Assembly: GCF_003576645.1 (NCBI RefSeq)
Contig: NC_044916.1
Coordinates: forward strand, 23,137,260 to 23,201,259
Source of the DNA: Ipomoea triloba
Lineage: Eukaryota > Streptophyta > Magnoliopsida > Solanales > Convolvulaceae
Length of the DNA stretch: 64,000 nucleotides
Direction of reading: 5' to 3'
Part shown: one piece after another, positions 22,201 to 34,834 of the stretch
Layout: every line of letters begins with the position of its first letter
How positions within the stretch are numbered: the first letter of the stretch is position 1
The notes under the pieces: generated by a model
The model's database searches: none
What the model was told of the DNA's origin: nothing
The model's input: the letters and a program-made list of their open reading frames with translations, nothing else
Translations under genes and position numbers: made by a program

Positions 22201-25200
22201 GATAATACCAAACCACAACATGAAAAGAGAACCAGAAACAATCAACTTAAGTTATGCAATATATACAGCATTTTAGCATTTATATAGTTATATTAAAAAA
22301 CAAAAATAATAAAATAAAATAACATAAAAACATTGGCATCACAATATGTCCCCAGAAGGTATGCATTAAGCAGAAAGTTTTGAAAGCCAACACATATTGA
22401 CCAAAGCCAGCATCAAATTTGGGCAGGAAGAGACTGTTAATTAATGATGTATTGAAATGTAAACTACATATAAAAACACCAAGACTAAAAACAGATTCGG
22501 TGCCTAAGTAAGAGGCATAGGGAAAGGCAATAATATTCTCAATGATGGCGATGTATTATAGCTTATTCATGTTAAAGATGCCCCAATGAAAGGGATGTTG
22601 AGCAAAATGCAGTTTTCAAAACTGAAGGACATAACTGAAAATGGGTGCAGCAGATTATTAGGTTACTGGAGAGAGCAGACACTAACGCAATCATATAACA
22701 TACATAATAGACATAGGAAATTAAATCATTAAATAATACCTTCTTGATCTCCGCCTTAGTTTCTTATCGCGCCTCCTGCGGCTTTTTTCACTGCGATGAT
22801 CCCTTCTTTTTCCATGTTTATGCTTATCTCTCTTAGATCTCTTCCTTTTCCTTCGCTTGTCATCACCCGATGAGCTGGTTTCGGTTGAAGTGGAAGTAGA
22901 TGTGTAAGAGAGATCACCAGCATCTGTAGAGCTATCTGATTCTGAAGACTCCGTCTCACTATCAGTAGAACTATCCGATTCTGATGTATAATACCGCACC
23001 TTTTTTTTTCTTCGATCCTGGTAAGATTTTTTCTGTTTTCTTTTACGGTAGGTTTCATGATTGTTGAGGGTAGAAGCAACCTTCCCCAATTTCAATTTAT
23101 TTAGGTTCCTTACATCNGATTCTAAATATCATTAACTGGCGCAGACATTTTATGGAAAATATATAATTGTCAGCCAAAATGTAAACGTGTTAAAGTTTAA
23201 GGAGAAATTGTTAAATACCCATTTTCTTTCCTGGGATTTTATTCCTCCCATCCAATCCTTTAACTCCATCATCGTTTTCAGAACTATTTTCGGTGTCACT
23301 ATCAGAAAGGCTTTCTGATGATCTGAAATAAACAAGAGAAAGAAACACAAGCATATAAAAGTTAAACTTCTTGGATAATACCAAACCACAACATGAAAAG
23401 AGAACCAGAAACAATCAACTTAAGTTATGCAATATATACAGCATTTTAGCATTTATATAGTTATATTAAAAAACAAAAATAATAAAATAAAATAACATAA
23501 AAACATTGGCATCACAATATGTCCCCAGAAGGTATGCATTAAGCAGAAAGTTTTGAAAGCCAACACATATTGACCAAAGCCAGCATCAAATTTGGGCAGG
23601 AAGAGACTGTTAATTAATGATGTATTGAAATGTAAACTACATATAAAAACACCAAGACTAAAAACAGATTCGGTGCCTAAGTAAGAGGCATAGGGAAAGG
23701 CAATAATATTCTCAATGATGGCGATGTATTATAGCTTATTCATGTTAAAGATGCCCCAATGAAAGGGATGTTGAGCAAAATGCAGTTTTCAAAACTGAAG
23801 GACATAACTGAAAATGGGTGCAGCAGATTATTAGGTTACTGGAGAGAGCAGACACTAACGCAATCATATAACATACATAATAGACATAGGAAATTAAATC
23901 ATTAAATAATACCTTCTTGATCTCCGCCTTAGTTTCTTATCGCGCCTCCTGCGGCTTTTTTCACTGCGATGATCCCTTCTTTTTCCATGTTTATGCTTAT
24001 CTCTCTTAGATCTCTTCCTTTTCCTTCGCTTGTCATCACCCGATGAGCTGGTTTCGGTTGAAGTGGAAGTAGATGTGTAAGAGAGATCACCAGCATCTGT
24101 AGAGCTATCTGATTCTGAAGACTCCGTCTCACTATCAGTAGAACTATCCGATTCTGATGTATAATACCGCACCTTTTTTTTTCTTCGATCCTGGTAAGAT
24201 TTTTTCTGTTTTCTTTTACGGTAGGTTTCATGATTGTTGAGGGTAGAAGCAACCTTCCCCAATTTCAATTTATTTAGGTTCCTTACATCTGCATGCACAT
24301 GAGGGGAAAAAAACCAAAAAAAAAAAAAAAAAAAAACAAACAAACAAACAAACAAAATAAATAATTAATGCTACATAACGAAACACCAAAAAAAAAAAAA
24401 CAAATGAAACATTGACCAAATGGAATTGCAAGTAAAAATGAACAATTGGATTTATAGTTTCTCAGTTCAGAATAGAATGATAGGGAAGCAAATATAATTA
24501 CTGACACAAACTCACCCTTAGGGAATTCACCAGAATCTATTATCTTGACCATCACATCAGGTTTCCCTTCTTCATTTCCAACATTTTCAATCTTCTTAAG
24601 CACATCATGGCCTTTTAGAAGCTTGCCAAATACAACATATTTCCTGCAGTGTAACATGGCATAAGACAAGCCATTAAATTTGTAAGGCATTATGTAACAA
24701 TGAGGGTCTTCAAAATTCAAATAGCATTCAGGAATACTGCCACTTCACAGGCAAAGGGCAAACCTGTCAAGATTATGATTAGCACTGAAGGTGAGTGTGA
24801 ATAGAGAACCACGTGTATCACGGTCAGCAATTGCCATAGACAGAAGACCAGGGGCATCATGTTTCAGCTTTGGTGGCTCATCTGAAAAAGTGTTACAACT
24901 TTCACCTGTTAATTATTTGGAAATTTAAATGGTTGATTTGTAATAGGGTGCTTTGAGAAGAATCTAGAAATAACTTTCAAAACAAAGAGAATGGGGGGTA
25001 ATTAATCAAGAGACAACTGCCAGTTTCTTCCTGCAACAGAATAGTAAATGTAACAATTATAAGCACAAACACCACATGAACCATTTGACAAACAAGGATA
25101 AAACTCAAAAGAAACAGGAGGAAACTGTAACCATACATGGAACTCATGAGTTTATATTCGAAAATAATATATAATATGGAGTAATAAAATAATAACAGCG

Positions 25201-27681
25201 GTATATACACAAATTATATAACCTATCATTATAAAACAGGAAAAAAAAAACACCAAATACCATTGTATTGAAGCTCCCATGCTTGAGAATAAGATCAAAT
25301 CAGCCTCAACCTTCATAGTCAATGCAAAAAGGAAATCCATTTGCTTTCAAAAAGAATTGATTTCTAGCTAAAATAAGCATATAACTATTTATTAATCAAA
25401 TAAACATAGCTAGTAACATTAATAAATCATTCATTTTTTGCCAAGTTCAAGATAAGCAGTAATATTCTAATGGCACCTCTACAGAATGTACGTATCAGAT
25501 GATTATCATGTAGAATGCAACAATTACAGCATAACTGACAACAAAGATGAAAAACAGTTCTCACCTGGGAACTTTGTGCCATATATACTTTCTCCATGAT
25601 TCCCTGTAAATCAGTAAAGCAAATTTAGTTTACTAAAATGCTCAATCAAGCAAATAAATAAACAAATAAATCAAAAGACATTCTTAAGTTTCAAATAGAC
25701 TATAGCTAGAAATTTTCATTTATTAATACAAGACCTCTTGAGGTGACACTTGTCAAGAAAGACACTTTCATTTTACCATGAAGTAGCTTATTGCATTGCT
25801 CAACAAGACAAGTGACCACAAAGAGACTCATAACTAAATAAAAATCAAAACTCATAAATAGCATAAAAAATTAGTTAATTCTCAATTTAGTATTTGACTA
25901 TGGTGGCATTTCCTTAGTCCTCAAATAATAATTTGACCTAATTTTGCCATCAAAAGGCTTAAATGGGTTTTGAGGCATTTTATATTAGAGAGGTAATATT
26001 ATTAAATTAAATAGTGTTTGTGTGTGTGTGTAGGAAAATGCTTTCTTCCCCTCCAATATTTTCCCTTCAAGCCAACACAAAGTTTAAAATACCGCCAGAC
26101 GTTTGCAATAGGTCTGGGTTGCAAAGGTCTAAGGTCGTGAAGGTTGCACAAAGGTTCCAAGCTGATTTTCTTCTTTCTGATTTCTTTTTCCTTCTTTTAC
26201 ATTTATTAGGGTTTAGATTGTATGGGTCAAATCTATTGAATTTATATATTTTTATATATTTATTAAAAAAAAAAAGGCCTAGTATTTTCAACCCAAAACC
26301 TAGAAAACACCTCAAAAAAGCTGTAAGGTGCACACTAGCAACATTAACACAACTTGATTGACAGAGAAGACTTACCATCTTGCCTGAGAAAGTCTCCAGC
26401 CTGTAGGGAAGAAAAGGGAGAAAGAGTGTATTAGCAGCAACATAAAGCAAAACCTACATATAAAACAAGCTTTGTGTATGCCATAATTCATCAATTTTGA
26501 GGATGTACAATGCAGTAAGTACAACCTTAAAAACTATATCACAAGAAAAGCAGTTGTGACCATCAGCCCTGCATCCTACAGCATAAACAAGGATAGCTGA
26601 CTAAAAGGAAATGGCCATTTCTAAGTGATGTTAAACTAGAAAGCCAAGACTCATCCAACTGGAATGCATTCAAATTCTTATAGATAAGAGCTGATGCATG
26701 ACTGAGCAAAATGCATACCTGAGCCATGGACCCCTTGACAATTCGGTGGAAAAGGGTTCCTTTGTAGTGTAAAGGTTTGCCAGTTCTATCACTGATTCCT
26801 TTTTCCCCTGTAAATAAACATCTTCATAGATCAGAAGTGGACTTCATAAAGAGTAGATAAATAAAGAGTAGATCTAAGTATGGGAGAACAGGAGCATCTT
26901 CATAGATCAGAAGTGGACTTCTAACTGTGGGAGAACAGGAGCAAATACACAGTGAAGGTAAATAAAGAGTAGATTAAGTATACAAGATATAAATATTTAA
27001 TTAATATCATCTATGGCCTAAATATGCATACTAACCAAAACAAATACTCCGTAATAGAGAAAAGTAAATTTATATGGAGTAATAAATCAGCAAATTCAGC
27101 ACAAATAGGGGTTTGGCAAAGCTAATTTAATTAGGTTAGTGAAATTATAGATTAAATAATCAACTTTCTATGTGTTTACAAGCTAGTTATCATAGACGAT
27201 AAACCACTTAGCTTATCTAATCCAATAATCCAAAAATAACATGGGGAGGATTACAAATTATTCACAAACCATAATCATAAGCCTTGCCAAAAGGGTACAT
27301 GCAAATGCACAGATAGAATGGGAAGATATAGAGAATTAGATAACAAAGAATGCAGAAGTTATTGGGTACAACTGCATAAAACAAATCCTTGTGAAAAGAT
27401 AGAAACATCTAGCACTATCAATATATGCAGAGATATGAGACCTGTACAAAGTGCACGAAAATTTTCTGCAGTTTTTGGAGCAACATCAGTGAAAAGCTGC
27501 AACAATGAACAGTATGTCAGATGTACACTTGTCTTACTAGTATGAAGTTTGGATATAATACAAGAGATAAGAAACTTTGCCGTTCAGTACTGAAAATCTG
27601 AAATACCTCAAAAATCATTCTTCTCTGTGGATAACCATCAATACATACATCCAAGAACACCAGTGGCTTCGTCCTTCCCAT
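19295..27681 (-). CDS. CYP95: SR-type cyclophilin (peptidyl-prolyl isomerase-like), CYP95 class
   Basis: Thirteen coding exons can be joined with GT-AG sites in one frame: 27681-27607, 27496-27442, 26807-26719, 26400-26376, 25603-25565, 24881-24764, 24643-24516, 24288-23913, then 104 bp (22146-22046, or its copy 23322-23219), 21238-21055, 20965-20099, 19995-19930 and 19601-19295. Using the duplicated exon pair once gives 2,433 bp and 810 residues. Residues 1-176 form the cyclophilin-like domain ([74 protein letters not shown]). Residues 177-400 are rich in Lys, Ser and Glu, and 400-810 are an Arg/Ser domain. The family is nuclear, binds SR splicing factors and probably acts in pre-mRNA processing. 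Several catalytic positions are replaced. The start ATG is supported by the conserved N-terminus and by a spliced 5' UTR. Confidence 0.93.
20410..20590 (-). repeat. 36-bp coding minisatellite in the CYP95 RS domain
   Basis: About five tandem 36-bp units encode SRSPVRxxRRSV-type 12-residue repeats. They lie inside the large RS exon and supply regularly spaced Ser-Pro and Arg-Ser sites. Units differ by a few substitutions, so the repeat is old but length-variable in principle. Confidence 0.8.
21945..24289. repeat. 1,172-bp direct duplication with an N at the junction, inside CYP95
   Basis: Bases 21945-23116 and 23118-24289 appear identical, at a fixed offset of 1,173, with a single N at 23117 between them. 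Each copy holds exon 8 (Lys/Ser-rich, begins [11 protein letters not shown]) and exon 9 ([16 protein letters not shown]) of the cyclophilin gene. The copy next to the N has its exon 8 splice acceptor cut at the junction. The N and the lack of any difference point to two overlapping contigs joined without collapsing the overlap. Confidence 0.95.
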
Positions 27682-28377
27682 TTCTGTATTTGCAAGCACT
27701 GCCAGTATAAGCAACTGTTACAAACTTACAGTTAGACCGATAAAACCTATTCAGGAATTTTATTACAATAATAATAATAATTTGCACAGTAAAATTAACA
27801 TTTAGTCAAGGGAAACTACTATGCCTGAAACAAACATACTCATAATTTGCACACAATATTTAAACATGCCAGTTACTACATCAATTGACTTTAAATAGCA
27901 ACCCAAAATTTATTTTTTTTTTTAAATAACTCTTTTAAAAAATCACAAACCAATACCACAAATCCCAAGGTCAATCTCAATCATGAGCATCACAGCCCTA
28001 TCATGTATTCATGTGTATAGGTTTAACTAGAGAGACTAATGAATTTTCAACTAATAAGAAAATTACCCTTAATTCAAAATCGCTTAAACCAACCATGTCT
28101 AATACAAAGAAATCTGTTTTGCAAAAACAAATTCCAAAAAATAAAAACAAATAAATAGAAGAATCAGCATACACTCTAACAAGTAGATTTTACTGTAAAA
28201 GCACAAGGAATAAAACCATCAGAAGAAACCCCAAGCTTCAAAAAAAAAAAAAAAAATACGGCAAAATCAATGCATTACATCGGCGTAAAGTATTACTTGC
28301 CAGAGGAAAAATAAGACGAAAAGACTGTGAGATGAAGATAAGAAATGCATCCATCTGTATAGAGAGAGAGGGGTTAC

Positions 28378-28440
28378 CTGAGAATGTCTAGAGCAAGCGA
28401 AAGGGGTGAGGATGTGGAAGTCAGAGCACAGATAAGGAAT
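28378..28440 (-). promoter_or_regulatory. 5' UTR exon and core promoter of CYP95
   Basis: On the minus strand a leader ends CATTCTCAG with a GT donor at 28377 (GTAACCCC), to be joined to sequence just upstream of the ATG at 27681 through an acceptor near 27703 (TTATACTGGCAG). Immediately upstream, about 28446-28456 on the minus strand, is a telo-box-type AAACCCTAA, a motif common in promoters of plant housekeeping and RNA-processing genes. No strong TATA box is seen; CATATATTCC is a weak candidate. The exact start site is not determinable. Confidence 0.55.
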
Positions 28441-28564
28441 ATATGTTAGGGTTTCTTTCCTGTCTAAAATCTAGTACTCCGTAATTTCCATTTTCCAGTA
28501 CTACCAATGTTATTCTTCTGCACCAAAGAGTTTCGAATAAATTCTGCTTTTTATTTATTTTTGT

Positions 28565-29746
28565 GAGAAAATTGCGATTTTGGTCTACTGACTAATGAGA
28601 TCCTATTAATTTCAGTCCACGACTTTTAAAAGTGTTAATTGCATACCCTGACTATTCAATTTCTGTCAATTTTGGACACTCCGGCCAAACTGACGGCCAA
28701 TTTTGGCCGGAATGTCTTAATTACTCCGTTAAGCCTTAATGTGAAGGGCAAAATAGTCTTTTCTAATTGTCTTGCCGGAAATGTAACCTAGAATCACGTC
28801 TTGGCACCGGAAACTATTTCCGTTCATCTTTCTCGATGTTCCGTTCTCGCAGAAACCAGCAGGTCCATCGCGTCCATCTCAATGATGTCGGAATCCTCTC
28901 CGTTCATCTTCCTCGACGATTCCGTTCTCGTAGAAATGAATATGCTCCACCAGCAGGTCCACCACGTCCATCTCAATGACGTCGGAACCCTCTCCTCCGG
29001 CACGATCCTTCAGCGCAAGGAGACCAGTTTTCGATAATCTTGTGGATGGCGGCGGCAATCTCGGCTGAAGGAGACCCTGTTCGTCTCGTTATCCAAGCAA
29101 CTACAAGGGGTTTCCAGGCCGACGAATTCAAACGGGAGAATGTTCGCTTCGTTTTCTTTTTCTAATCCCTGCGTGCCAGCGGCAGTGGCTGTTGCTGGGA
29201 AGATCTCTTAGAAGTTTAGACGGAAACTGGTTGCAATTGTTAATCTTCCAGAACATACAGATCTCTCCATTTTGCATTGTAGCCGGCGACCAATGGCAGT
29301 ATCACCCCACTTTTCGAGTCGGATTTGCTAATGGAGTTGCAGGCGATGAACACTTCATCGCTTTCTTCAGGAGCAACAATGGGACACTCCGATTGAACGA
29401 CCAACCGACCTTCTACTCCGTCGCATTTTTCGGTCATCAGGCATCAGCGGAAGAACGATGACGACAATCGGCGTGTCTCCTACCTCTGCCCACATCGCCG
29501 ACGGTTTGTATTGCTGAAACTGCTAACCTGGTCTAAGTTTGGTTAAGCAAAATACGAATTTGCCCCTCAAATTAAACATTAATTGCGTAGTTAAGAGATT
29601 CCGGCGACATTTGGTCGCCAATTTGGCTGGAGCGACCAAAATTGATAAAAATCGAATAGTCAAGGTATCCAATTAACACTTTTGAAAGTTGTGGACTGCA
29701 ATTAATAAGACCCCTATAGTCAGTGGGCCAAATTGGCAATTTTCTC
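28565..29746. mobile_element. Mutator-like element with GC-rich internal cargo (Pack-MULE candidate)
   Basis: The element begins GAGAAAATTGCGATTTTGG and ends CCAAATTGGCAATTTTCTC, with inverted termini of roughly 110 bp (for example CAGTCCACGACTTT against the complement CAGTCCACAACTTT). It is flanked by a perfect 9-bp repeat TATTTTTGT at 28556-28564 and 29747-29755. The interior (about 28780-29520) is much richer in GC than the flanks and holds open reading stretches on both strands, but I recognise no protein family. An internal duplication of a CAGGTCCA(T/C)C(G/A)CGTCCATC block lies at 28858-28975. The insertion is about 120 bp upstream of the CYP95 leader. Confidence 0.8.
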
Positions 29747-30355
29747 TATTTTTGTGTTACATCAAATTATTAGTTGGAATTTTTTAATAGGAAAATGTTT
29801 TATTCCCCTCTTAAATTTTCTCTCTATGATTTTATTTTCAGATGTAGTTTTCATCTATTGGGTATCTATAAATTGGTAACTCACCACTAATTAAAAATAA
29901 TATTTAGTTACCAATTAAATTTTACCATGTCATGAGGAATGAGTTGGAAGAAAAAATACGAAGGGTGAAACTAGTATTCCGTCTTTTTCTCTCTTTTTTT
30001 TTTTTGCAAAATTATTATTCCGTTTCAATAAACATTATATCGAGTGTTGCCATGCTGGGGGTAATATGATTAAATAGGTTGTTGGGACAATACTCAAATC
30101 AAGGTTAGAGTACCAAAGTAGGATAGGGGTGTCAAAGTAGCTTGAAGTCCACGGGCTAGTTTTACCCATTAAGGTTATATTTAGCCTACCAACGTGAATG
30201 TGTGTGCTCACACTTTAGCCCGGGCTGCACGTTCGTACACTAATCTTCATAGTTGGTTTGGTGTCCCCCCTCATTGTATTTCTCAATTGATTAATTGAGT
30301 TTGTTTCTTTCAAAAAAAAAAATATTTAGCCTACCAACAAGTGATCGGTGGCAAA

Positions 30356-30613
30356 TTATTGTATGAATCATGGTCCACATAATGATGTGTGGACCATAAC
30401 AAAAAATACATTTTTAACATGTTAAATATACATCATTTGTGTACTGAATGTACATTATACAATATAATGTACATTCAGTACACAAATAATGTACGTCCTT
30501 TAAATATAATGTACATTTTTAATATACTAAAAGTACATTATTTTTATATTGAATGTACATTATTTGATAGTATGATGCGCATAGTTGCGTGGACCATGGT
30601 CCACACAATAATG
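30356..30613. mobile_element. Short inverted-repeat element (MITE), GGTCCACA family copy 3
   Basis: The left end is TTATTGTATGAATCATGGTC followed by CACATAATG. The right end is GCGTGGACCATGGTCCACAC and then AATAATGATTAC. The centre has an almost perfect palindrome, TGTACATTATACAATATAATGTACA (18-nt core and flanks), and repeated GTACATT motifs. It aligns along its length with 5298-5530. Confidence 0.7.
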
Positions 30614-31189
30614 ATTACAAGCGACCTCAACTTGCGCGAGCTTGTAAGTTTCGCGAGTTGGGTTGTAGGTTAACTAATATTTTAAAAATTATAATTTTAA
30701 AATTCTTTTAAAAATCAATAAAAAAAATTGTAACTCATTACTGCATTCAAATATTTCTTAAGTATTTATACTTTTAAAATCATATTACACATTATTTACT
30801 ACTACAGAAAAAGGATACTACATCGCCTAATTAACGTTGGTTTTTGACAAATCGACGTTATATGTGAATAAAATAAAGTAAAAGTAATATATATTATTTA
30901 CGATGTCGGTTCCGGGCAAAAACCGACGTCATAAATATTTTTTTTAAATAGTAAGACATACGACGTCGGTTCTGGGGAAAACCGACGTCGTATGTATTTA
31001 ATATTTTTTAAAAAAAAAAATTAAAGACATACGGCGTCGGTTTTTTCCCAGAATCGACGCCTTTTTTTTAAAAGTAAAGACATACGGCGTCGGTTGTTCC
31101 CAAAACTGACGCCGTATGTTGTCCAATTTTTTTTATTTAACCCAGATGACAGATCTCGCACATATCTTAATCCTCGTCATCCCTTCTTC

Positions 31190-31450
31190 GTTCTCAGTCC
31201 TCTTCATCCGTACCCGTACGTGAATTGAAGACAGCAGCCACCTTCATCTCTATATCTTGAGCCTTCTTTGTTCTCAATCCCCTTCATCCGTACGTGAAGA
31301 CAGCAGCAGCCTTAATCTCTATATCTTGAGCCTTCTTTGTTCTTAGTCCTCTTCATCTGTACGTAAAGACAACAGAAACCTTCATCTCTATATCTTGAGC
31401 CTTCTTCGTTCTCAGTCTTCTTCATCCGTACGTGAAGACAGCAATAGCAA
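31190..31450. repeat. Tandem repeat of about 65 bp inside the CACTA element
   Basis: Four imperfect units contain TTCATCTCTATATCTTGAGC, CTTCTTTGTTCTCAGTCC and TCTTCATCCGTACGTGAAGA in order. Mutations differ between units. No function is apparent. Confidence 0.85.
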
Positions 31451-31689
31451 CGAGTGGCGGAGTACATCCGTTGAGCAGCGAGCAGCGAGAAGATCTCCGG
31501 CGAACCTAAAGAACCTGATGAAGGCGTGACGGCGGCGTGACCAGATCTCCGGCTTGCGTGACCATCCGTTGTGACCTCCCTCTCCGTTGTCGTCACGTGA
31601 CCATATCTCCGGCCTGCGTAAGTTGTTATCATTAGTATTTACCTAGTTATCATTACTATTAGATTAGATATGCATTAGTTACGCAGTTG

Positions 31690-31712
31690 TTGTTGTTATT
31701 ATTATTATTATG

Positions 31713-31764
<52 letters not shown>

Positions 31765-31820
31765 TATTATTATTATTAGATATGAAGTAGTTACGTACTT
31801 ATTATTATTATTATATATGC
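31690..31820. repeat. (TTA)n microsatellite
   Basis: A long run of TTA/ATT trinucleotides with few interruptions, continuing as shorter runs to about 31815. Confidence 0.95.
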
Positions 31821-32274
31821 AATGTAATATGTACAACAGTAACGACAAGTTGTCTTCTTCGTCTTCTTCAGATTTTTTTTAATTAAAAATTGATACGACG
31901 TCGGTTTTAAAAAAAACCGACGTCGTATAATTTATTTATAACGTCTGCTGGAACTACGTCGGAAAAAAATCGTCGTCGTATGTCCAAAATAACCGACGTT
32001 AAAAGGTATTTCTATAGTAGTGGTTGTTCATTGTGTATAATATAAATATAATAATATTTTAATATAAATGTTTAAATTATCTCCTTGAGCAACTCTCCAG
32101 CAGCCTCATTAAGGCCTTGAGTAAAAGAGTAGTTTCTTGAGCAGACTTTTCTTTTATTATGTCTTTATTATGTCTCTTTCCCAATGCCCTTCCTTTGCCT
32201 ATATATTGTATTGTAATCTGATGTTCTTAGCATTGAATAGAATGTACTTTCAGTTTTCCCTTAGTCTCTTAAAA

Positions 32275-32286
32275 TGGTATCAGAGC
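32275..32286 (+). other. Copia primer-binding site (initiator tRNA-Met)
   Basis: TGGTATCAGAGC is the standard plant copia primer-binding site, complementary to the 3' end of initiator tRNA-Met. It follows an LTR-like stretch (about 32095-32270) and precedes gag, so it fixes the orientation and 5' border of the internal region. Confidence 0.9.
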
Positions 32287-34834
32287 AACCTTTTTGGGGC
32301 CTGAAGATTTCTCCAACTCTCTACTGATGAACAACGTTCATCAGTCCTCTCCTTCAAGAAAACATTTTTTCCTTTTAAGCTCCTTTGACAATCTGGTGCA
32401 GCAAACCTCTGAAGAAATCTTTGGCAACCCTAGCCAACTTTTTTCGACCCTTAGAAACCTCCCCACGCGCCACCACTCCGGTAGCCCTCTGACGCTATGC
32501 GCCTCCACTCCTTGCTACGACCCTACCATGATTTTCCCACATTTTTCTAATCACTATGGAAAATGAAGAAATTATTAACAGTGTCCAAAATACTCTTCTC
32601 CCAGTTCAACCTAAAGTCTATGTTCCAAATCTCTCCGAGAGTCTAGCTATCACTAATGAAAAGCTTATTGGGTCCCAAAATTATCAAGATTGGGCATCAG
32701 TAGTAGAACTATGGTTTATGGGTCAAGGAGTGGTTGATCACCTCACTACCACAACAGAAGAAATTCAGCATGAAAAAAATATTTGGGTGAGTGTTGATAC
32801 CCAACTATGCAGTTTATTATGGCAATCCCTTGTTCTTGATTTAATTCCTATCTTTAGACCATTCAAGACTTGATTTTCTGTATGGAAACAAGCTCAATCT
32901 CTTTATACGAATGACATCTCTCATTTTTATTTCGTTGTTAGTGAGATACTAAATATCAAGAAGTCATAAATGTCCATGGAAAATTTTTTGGAAAAACTCC
33001 AATAACTCATAGTTGAATTCAATAAACTCATGCCTATTAGAGGATCACCCGAAGAGCAACTCAATCAGCGCGACAAGTTCTTTGTCGTTCTTACACTTGC
33101 TAAGCTTGAACCAGAATTTGAGCAATTACGAAATACTCGATGATGGAACTATTCCAAGCACCAAGGAAATGTTCAAAAGACTTCTTCAATTCTCCTCTAT
33201 TTATAAAGAACATACATCATCATCAACCATTGTTGATCATTCTGCTCTTACTACTCAAAGTCATCATGGTTACAATAGAGGAAGAGGTCGAGGAAGCACA
33301 AGAGCACACTTGCGAGGTTTGCTGGAAACTTCATGGGAAACCAACTATGGATAATATAGCTCAATTTGGGAATTCAAATATTGAGGACCTAAATACACAA
33401 GTTATCTCAAAGGCTGAGTATGCAGAATTCTTGCAATTAAAGGCTACCAAGACAACCATTTCTCCTGACATCTCCCATAATGCTCTTGCTTCACAATCAA
33501 ACTCTGTTTGGGTATTGGACTCTGGAGCCACCAATCACATATCTGGTATTCCCTCTTTTTTCTCCCAAATTGATTTATCATATTCTCTCCCATCTATTAC
33601 CTTTGGTGATGGATCAAAGGGAAAAGCTAAAGGAATTAGAAAAGTCACTATCCATTCCTTCTCTTTATACCATGTTCTTTACATTCATGGTTGCCCTTTC
33701 AACTTGATTTCAATCCATCGGCTTACTCACTCTCTTAATTGATTAGTTACTTTTTTTTCTGATTCTGTAGATATTCAGGACCGGCAGACGATGGTGACAA
33801 TTGGTACGGGGCATGAATCGCGAGGACTCTACCATCTTCTAGGTTCTACCAATACCAACACAGCTTGCATGGCTTCTCTTTCACCTCTTCTCAACCATTG
33901 TCGACTAGGGCACCCCAATATCAATAAATTAAAACAACTTGTTCCTAGTTTGTCCAATTTGAAAGAAATAAAATGTGAGTTATGTCAACTTGGGAAACAC
34001 TCAAGGTCCTCATATCCTAGTAGAGTGAACAGGAGAGCTAATACACCATTTTCTTTAGTTCACTCCGATGTTTGTGGACCATGTCGTGTTCTAACCACCT
34101 TGGGATTCTTATAATTTGTTTTCTTCATTGATGATTTTTTCAGTGTAGTTGGGTCTTTCTAATGAAAAATTGTTTTGAACTGTGATGTGTTTCAAAAATT
34201 CTATAATGAAATCATGAATCAATTTGGAGTTTCTCTCAAAGTCCTACGTAGTGATAATGCCAAAGAATATTTTTTTGACTGTTTCACTTCTTTCTTTGCC
34301 TCACATGGAGTACTTCATGGATCTTCATGTGCTAGAACTCCTCAACAAAATGGTGTTGCTGAAAGGAAAATTTGTCATCTTGTTGACACATTCCGCACAT
34401 TGCTCATTCACCATAAGGTACTTAAGAAATTTTGGGGGGATGCTATACTTCATTCTTGCTATCTCATAAATCAAATGCCTTCTTCTGTGTTGCAAGGAAA
34501 AATTCCTCTTAATCTTTTACTCCCACAGGAACCTCTCTACAAGCTTCCATACGAGTAGGGCTGGGCATAAATCGGGTCCAACCCAAAAAACCCGCGGGTT
34601 CGACCCGTTTGACTCGAATCGGGTCGGATTCGAGCCAAAACGGGTCGAACCCACAAAATTACAAACACAAATTAATGTTGTCGGTTCGGATTTCGTGTTC
34701 GCCGTTTGAGTTTCGGATTCGACCCGAAACCCGAAATATATATAAGTATATAAAGGAAATATATGTTAGGGTTGAAGGCATTCATCTCATTTGCGCATCA
34801 CGCCTCTCGCTCCTCACCTCACCCTATCATCCAG

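Larger units (their letters stand above)
30797..32022. mobile_element. Non-autonomous CACTA (En/Spm-type) transposon
   Basis: The left end TACTACTACAGAAAAAGG and the complement of the right end, CACTACTATAGAAATACC, are CACTA-type termini (first base mutated on the left). Both subterminal zones carry many copies of ACGTCGGTTTT and its complement AACCGACGTCGT, the usual transposase-binding pattern of CACTA elements. The flanking triplets ATT and GTT differ at one base. The interior has a tandem repeat of about 65 bp and a TTA microsatellite but no transposase. Confidence 0.8.

Noticed and set aside
30389..30673. Small plus-strand ORF of 94 codons
   Set aside because: It lies wholly across a palindromic MITE and encodes tyrosine/isoleucine-rich low-complexity sequence typical of AT-rich DNA.
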